A DNA stretch of 45,468 nucleotides from Hyperthermus sp. (GTDB lineage: Archaea; Thermoproteota; Thermoprotei_A; Sulfolobales; Pyrodictiaceae), in contig QNYQ01000026.1 of the NCBI GenBank assembly GCA_003978665.1, forward strand, positions 1 through 45,468, read 5' to 3'. Positions 41,372 to 45,468 of this stretch are shown piece after piece. How positions within the stretch are numbered: the first letter of the stretch is position 1; every line of letters starts with the position of its first letter. The notes beneath the pieces are model-generated. The model was not told where the DNA came from and searched no databases. It saw nothing but the letters and a program-made list of their open reading frames with translations. The position numbers and the translations under genes were made by a program.

Positions 41372-42529
41372 ATGCCCCTCCTCCAGTGCCCCACAGGGCT
41401 CAGGGCCCGCCTCCTCCTCGCCGACGGCACAGCCGTCGAGGGCTGCGGTTTCGGCGCACCCGTGACCAGGGTGGGAGAGGTAGTGTTTACCACCGCCATG
41501 ACGGGGTACCCGGAGAGCCTAACTGACCCGAGCTATCGAGGCCAGATACTCATCGAGACCCATCCAATGATAGGAAACTACGGCGTCCCTTCTAGAAGCA
41601 GGCTGGTCCACGGCGTCCCCCTAGACTACGAGTCTGACAGGGTTCACGTGGAGGGGTTCATTGTAGCCGAGCTACCCAGGCCAAGCCACTATGCTTCTGT
41701 CGCAAGCCTCCACGCATGGCTTGCAGGCGAGGGTGTTCCCGGCATCTACAGGGTTGATACACGCTTTCTTGTAGAGAGGATTAGGGAGCATGGGGTAATA
41801 ATGGGAATCATATCCGTTTACCCTTCGGGCGAGGAGGCCCCGAGCTGGCGGGAGCTCGAGAAAAAGCTTAGGTCGGCTAAGAGCTATGATGAGAGGCTCT
41901 TCGCGCTGGAGGTATCGCCCAGCAGCCCCATCAAGCATGCTCCAGAAGCACGGCCCCTGGCAAGGGTAAGCGTGCTCGATTGCGGGCTCAAGTATGGCAT
42001 ACTGAGGAGGCTTCTTGAGAGGAGGCTTGAGGTGACAAGGTATCCTTGCAATGCTAAGGCGGATGCCCTAATCGAGAACTATGACGGCATTGTAATAGGT
42101 AATGGCCCTGGGAACCCAGCGCTACTTAAGCACCAGGCTAGGGTTGCGGCTGAGGCAGCGCTATCGGGTAAGCCCGTGCTAGCCATATGCCTGGGTGCAC
42201 AGCTGCTGGCTCTAGGCCTCGGCGCTGAAACCTATAAGCTACCCTACGGGCATAGGGGGGTGAACAAGCCCGTAGCTGAGATAGGCGGCGGGAAGCGATG
42301 CATGATCACAACCCACAACCACGGCTACGCAGTCTCCTGGGAGTCCCTCGCCGGGACCGGGCTGGTTCCCTGGTTCCGTCAGCCTGACGACGGCACACTT
42401 GAAGGGTTTAGGTCCAAGGACGGGATGGTTATTGCCACACAGTTTCATCCGGAGGCGGGCCCGGGGCCGTGGGATTCCTCGTGGATATTCGACATGTTTG
42501 TTGAGAGGATCAGGGAGCGTGCGGGGTAG
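41372..42529 (+). CDS. carA: Carbamoyl-phosphate synthase small chain
   Basis: Glutamine amidotransferase subunit that delivers ammonia to CarB. The N-terminal domain has ARLLLADGTAVEGCGFGA and VVFTTAMTGYPESLTDPSYRG. The class I glutaminase triad is complete: Cys in LAICLGAQLLALGLGAE, His and Glu in TQFHPEAGPGP. The usual GICLGHQ reads AICLGAQ, losing a histidine next to the nucleophile. ATG 41372 is preferred to TTG 41342, which would overlap argH. The carB start follows by 6 nt. Confidence 0.94.
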   Translation: MPLLQCPTGLRARLLLADGTAVEGCGFGAPVTRVGEVVFTTAMTGYPESLTDPSYRGQILIETHPMIGNYGVPSRSRLVHGVPLDYESDRVHVEGFIVAELPRPSHYASVASLHAWLAGEGVPGIYRVDTRFLVERIREHGVIMGIISVYPSGEEAPSWRELEKKLRSAKSYDERLFALEVSPSSPIKHAPEARPLARVSVLDCGLKYGILRRLLERRLEVTRYPCNAKADALIENYDGIVIGNGPGNPALLKHQARVAAEAALSGKPVLAICLGAQLLALGLGAETYKLPYGHRGVNKPVAEIGGGKRCMITTHNHGYAVSWESLAGTGLVPWFRQPDDGTLEGFRSKDGMVIATQFHPEAGPGPWDSSWIFDMFVERIRERAG

Positions 42530-42535
42530 ACCAGC

Positions 42536-45468
42536 ATGCCTAGGAGGATTGATGTACGCAAGGTTCTAGTGCTGGGTAGCGGTGCAATCAAGATAGCTGA
42601 GGCTGCCGAGTTCGACTATAGTGGCAGCCAGGCTCTCAAAGCCTTAAGGGAGGAGGGCATAGAGACTGTCCTCGTAAACCCTAACGTTGCCACGATACAG
42701 ACAAGCTACAAGCTAGCCGACCACGTGTACCTTGGCCCGCTTACCAGCTGGTTTGTCGAGAAGATCGTGGAGCGTGAGAGACCCGACGCCATACTCTTGG
42801 GGTTCGGGGGGCAGACGGCACTAAGCCTGGGCGTCGAGCTACACTATAAGGGCGTGTTAAACAGGTATGGAGTGAAGGTGCTGGGCACCCCCATAGAGGG
42901 TATTGAAGCAGCGTTGAGCCGCGGCTTATTCCGCAAGACAATGATAGAGCACGGCCTACCCGTCCCCCCGAGTCTCCCGGCGAGAAGGATTGACGATGCG
43001 CTGGAGGCTGCCGAGCGCATCGGGTACCCTGTCATTGTGAGGGTTAGCTTCAACCTAGGTGGGGGAGGCAGCTTCATGGCCTGGGGGAGGAGCGAGCTTG
43101 AAGAATGGCTGTTGAGGGCTTTCGCGCAGAGCGGTATTGGGGAGGTTCTTGTAGAAAAGTACCTGCATCATTGGAAGGAGATAGAGTTCGAGGTTGTGAG
43201 GGACTCGTATGGCAACATGGCCGCTGTAGCCTGCCTTGAAAACGCTGACCCCATGGGTGTGCATACGGGCGAGAGCGTGGTGATAGCGCCTTGCCAGACG
43301 CTCACAGACCAAGAGTACCAGCTGTTGAGGAAGGCCAGCCTCGGGGTGGCGGAAGCCATAAGCCTTGTGGGTGAGGGTAACGTACAGCTGGCATTGAATC
43401 CTAGAAGCAGCTGGGACTACTATGTCATAGAGACCAATCCACGCATGAGCAGAAGCAGTGCTCTCGCAAGCAAGGCTACGGGGTACCCCCTGGCCTATAT
43501 TGCTGCGAAGCTGGCCCTGGGCTATAGGCTGGACGAGCTAATAAACAAGGTTACAGCCAGGACCTGCGCCTGCTTCGAGCCAAGCCTGGACTATGTTGTA
43601 GTCAAGGTGCCGCGATGGGATCTTGAAAAATTCCATGGGGTAGACAAGAGCATAGGAAGTGAAATGAAGAGTATAGGCGAGGTAATGGCGATAGGGAGGA
43701 ACTTCATAGAAGCACTACAGAAGGCTATGAGAATGCTCGACATAGGTGAGCCCGGCGTAGTAGGGGGGCCACGCTACGAGGAGCCCGAGTCAAGCACTAG
43801 CATACTGAGGAAGCTGAGGACACGTGAGCCCTACTGGCCGATATGGGTTGCTAAAGCCTTCAAGATGGGGTTGACCACCGAGGAGATCTACGAGGCAACA
43901 GGCATAGACCCCTACTTCCTCGAGCAGATCCGTGATGCTGTAGAGCTCGCCGAGAAGCTTAGGAGAACCAGGCCCGGAGACCTAGAGCACCTAGCCCTCA
44001 TAGCTGAAGCGAAGAGAATGGGCTTCAGCGACGAGCAAATAGCGCTACTCTCCTCTACAAGCCCCAGCACAGTGGTCAAGGCGCGTGCCAGCATAGGTGT
44101 TGACAGGCCCCGTGTGAGACAGATCGATACACTTGCCGCCGAGTGGCCGGCAGCAACAAACTACCTCTACATGACCTATAACGCGTTCGCTGATGACAAG
44201 CCCATAGAGAAGGGTAGGCCGAAGATCGTGGTGCTCGGTGCAGGAGTCTTTAGGATAGGGGTCTCGGTAGAGTTCGACTGGGGTGTTGTAAGCTTCTCGG
44301 AGGAGGCACGGCAGCTAGGCTACGAGGTAGTGGTTGTAAACTATAACCCGGAGACCGTCTCCACGGACTGGGACGTTAACGAGAAGCTCTACTTTGAGGA
44401 GCTCGTGCTCGAGAGGATCCTGGACATTTACGGCTACGAAAAACCTATAGGCGTAGTAGCCTTCCTGGGAGGGCAGATAGCAAACAATCTAGCCAGGCCG
44501 CTTGAGGAGAAGGGGGTGAGGCTGCTTGGAACCCCGGGCAGCAGCGTAGACACAGCCGAGAATAGGGCTAAGTTCTCCGACCTCCTCGACAAGCTGGGCA
44601 TCAAGCAGCCTCCATGGATAGCAGCCGTAAACATTGACGAGGCATTAAGCTTCGCCGAGGAGGTAGGCTACCCGGTCCTCGTGAGGCCAAGCTATGTGCT
44701 CAGCGGCTCAGCAATGTCTATAGCCTGGAGCCTGGAGGAGCTCAAAGACTTCATAAGCAAGGCCGCAAGGATCTCGCCGAAATACCCTGTCGTAGTCTCA
44801 AAGTTCTACCAGGACTCTGTAGAAGCGGAAATAGACGCTGTGGGTGATGGAAGAATAGCTGTTGGGGCTGTGATAGAGCACGTGGAGCCTGGAGGAGTCC
44901 ATAGCGGCGACTCAACAATGGTACTTCCATGGTTCACCCTCCCCGAGACGGCTGTGAAGGATATGATGCGTATAGCTTCACGTCTAAACGAGGAGCTGAG
45001 AATCAAGGGGCCATTCAACATACAGTTCTTGTACGCTAACGGCGACGTGCTCGTAGTAGAGCTAAACCTTAGGGCAAGCCGCTCAATGCCGTTCACAAGC
45101 AAGGTCACAGGATACAATCTCATGCGTGCGGCGGCGGAGGCAAGCCTAAAGGGCAGCATAAAGACGCTGCCGACGGTGAATGAGAGCGGTGAAGACGCGT
45201 TCGTATTACTCAAGCCGAGAGGATACTGGGGGGTGAAGACCCCGCAGTTCAGCTGGCATAGGCTGCGTGGAGCCTACCCCGGCCTCGGCCCCGAAATGAG
45301 GAGCACTGGGGAGGTAGCAGCGCTTGGAAGGAGCCTTGAAGAGGCGCTGCTCAAGAGCTGGCTCAGCGCGCAAGGGAACAGGCTGCCTAGGCCCGGAGGC
45401 ATTGTTCTCGCTTATACTCCTACCGGGAGGGGGAGAGGGGGGCTGGCCGAGGCTGCCAGACTGTTCTC
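42536..45468 (+). CDS. carB: Carbamoyl-phosphate synthase large chain (3' end outside window)
   Basis: Makes carbamoyl phosphate from bicarbonate, ammonia and two ATP for arginine and pyrimidines. The frame is open from ATG 42536 to the window end (977 codons). Both ATP-grasp halves are visible: [20 protein letters not shown] and [33 protein letters not shown] in the first, and [48 protein letters not shown] and [19 protein letters not shown] in the second. The last visible residues begin the C-terminal MGS-like regulatory domain, so about 80-100 residues are missing. The usual opening GxGPIxIGQAxEFDYSGTQA is changed (GAIKIAEAA). Confidence 0.95.
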   Translation, partial: MPRRIDVRKVLVLGSGAIKIAEAAEFDYSGSQALKALREEGIETVLVNPNVATIQTSYKLADHVYLGPLTSWFVEKIVERERPDAILLGFGGQTALSLGVELHYKGVLNRYGVKVLGTPIEGIEAALSRGLFRKTMIEHGLPVPPSLPARRIDDALEAAERIGYPVIVRVSFNLGGGGSFMAWGRSELEEWLLRAFAQSGIGEVLVEKYLHHWKEIEFEVVRDSYGNMAAVACLENADPMGVHTGESVVIAPCQTLTDQEYQLLRKASLGVAEAISLVGEGNVQLALNPRSSWDYYVIETNPRMSRSSALASKATGYPLAYIAAKLALGYRLDELINKVTARTCACFEPSLDYVVVKVPRWDLEKFHGVDKSIGSEMKSIGEVMAIGRNFIEALQKAMRMLDIGEPGVVGGPRYEEPESSTSILRKLRTREPYWPIWVAKAFKMGLTTEEIYEATGIDPYFLEQIRDAVELAEKLRRTRPGDLEHLALIAEAKRMGFSDEQIALLSSTSPSTVVKARASIGVDRPRVRQIDTLAAEWPAATNYLYMTYNAFADDKPIEKGRPKIVVLGAGVFRIGVSVEFDWGVVSFSEEARQLGYEVVVVNYNPETVSTDWDVNEKLYFEELVLERILDIYGYEKPIGVVAFLGGQIANNLARPLEEKGVRLLGTPGSSVDTAENRAKFSDLLDKLGIKQPPWIAAVNIDEALSFAEEVGYPVLVRPSYVLSGSAMSIAWSLEELKDFISKAARISPKYPVVVSKFYQDSVEAEIDAVGDGRIAVGAVIEHVEPGGVHSGDSTMVLPWFTLPETAVKDMMRIASRLNEELRIKGPFNIQFLYANGDVLVVELNLRASRSMPFTSKVTGYNLMRAAAEASLKGSIKTLPTVNESGEDAFVLLKPRGYWGVKTPQFSWHRLRGAYPGLGPEMRSTGEVAALGRSLEEALLKSWLSAQGNRLPRPGGIVLAYTPTGRGRGGLAEAARLF

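Overview
The window looks like chromosomal DNA of a hyperthermophilic crenarchaeon (Thermoproteota), most likely Desulfurococcales and perhaps Pyrodictiaceae; the lineage is an inference. The reasons are archaeal-type genes (archease, GPN-loop GTPase, CobY, PII/Amt, PaREP1-like protein, MEMO, M17 peptidase, archaeal 1-Cys-type peroxiredoxin), AGG/AGA arginine codons, many GTG and TTG starts, TATA boxes 25-30 nt before start codons (leaderless transcripts), T-run terminators, and dense operons with overlapping genes. I see no rRNA, tRNA, CRISPR array or intact insertion sequence.

Layout. 1-5400: end of a membrane protein, archease, an amidohydrolase homologue with altered active site, MoaB, precorrin-2 dehydrogenase, a YrdC-family t6A enzyme and small unknown genes. 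5400-9700: a respiratory module of a tetraheme cytochrome c, a four-cluster Fe-S protein with a Tat-like leader, an NrfD-type quinol-binding membrane protein and a separately promoted monoheme cytochrome c with membrane anchor. 9716-15147: six overlapping genes for late cobalamin synthesis and salvage (CobT-like, CbiZ-CobZ fusion, CobY, CobD, CobS, CbiB), facing a lone asparagine-synthase domain. 16167-18900: a reverse operon of an unknown protein, two MinD-type ATPases with embedded ferredoxin domains and a NifX-like protein. 19031-19712: VapBC. 19977-22875: HAD phosphatase, an unknown membrane protein, a gene-poor stretch and a PaREP1-like gene. 22876-26963: a small membrane protein, a geranylgeranyl-reductase-family flavoprotein, and UbiA- and UbiD-family genes, probably for quinone or lipid synthesis. 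27128-34411: RNase Z, AroA, MEMO, Amt-GlnK, peroxiredoxin, GPN GTPase and a conserved unknown. 34529-45468: ABC-class ATPase, M17 aminopeptidase, ACT-domain regulator, and argG-argH-carA-carB, with carB cut by the window edge.

How it fits together. The quinone-type genes could supply the electron carrier for the NrfD module; the precorrin-2 dehydrogenase could feed siroheme, and then heme by the archaeal siroheme route, to the c-type cytochromes. The cobalamin operon covers nucleotide-loop assembly and cobinamide salvage but no corrin-ring steps. The arginine operon carries its own carbamoyl-phosphate synthase, and a near-perfect palindrome covers its TATA box, beside a divergent ACT-domain gene.

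The strongest candidates for something undescribed are the compact cytochrome/NrfCD/cytochrome module without an identifiable catalytic subunit, the amidohydrolase lacking key catalytic residues, the twin ferredoxin-MinD/NifX operon, the structured transcript candidate at 5520-5673, and the argG palindrome. All functional calls are from reading sequence and recalled family motifs; no database search was run.
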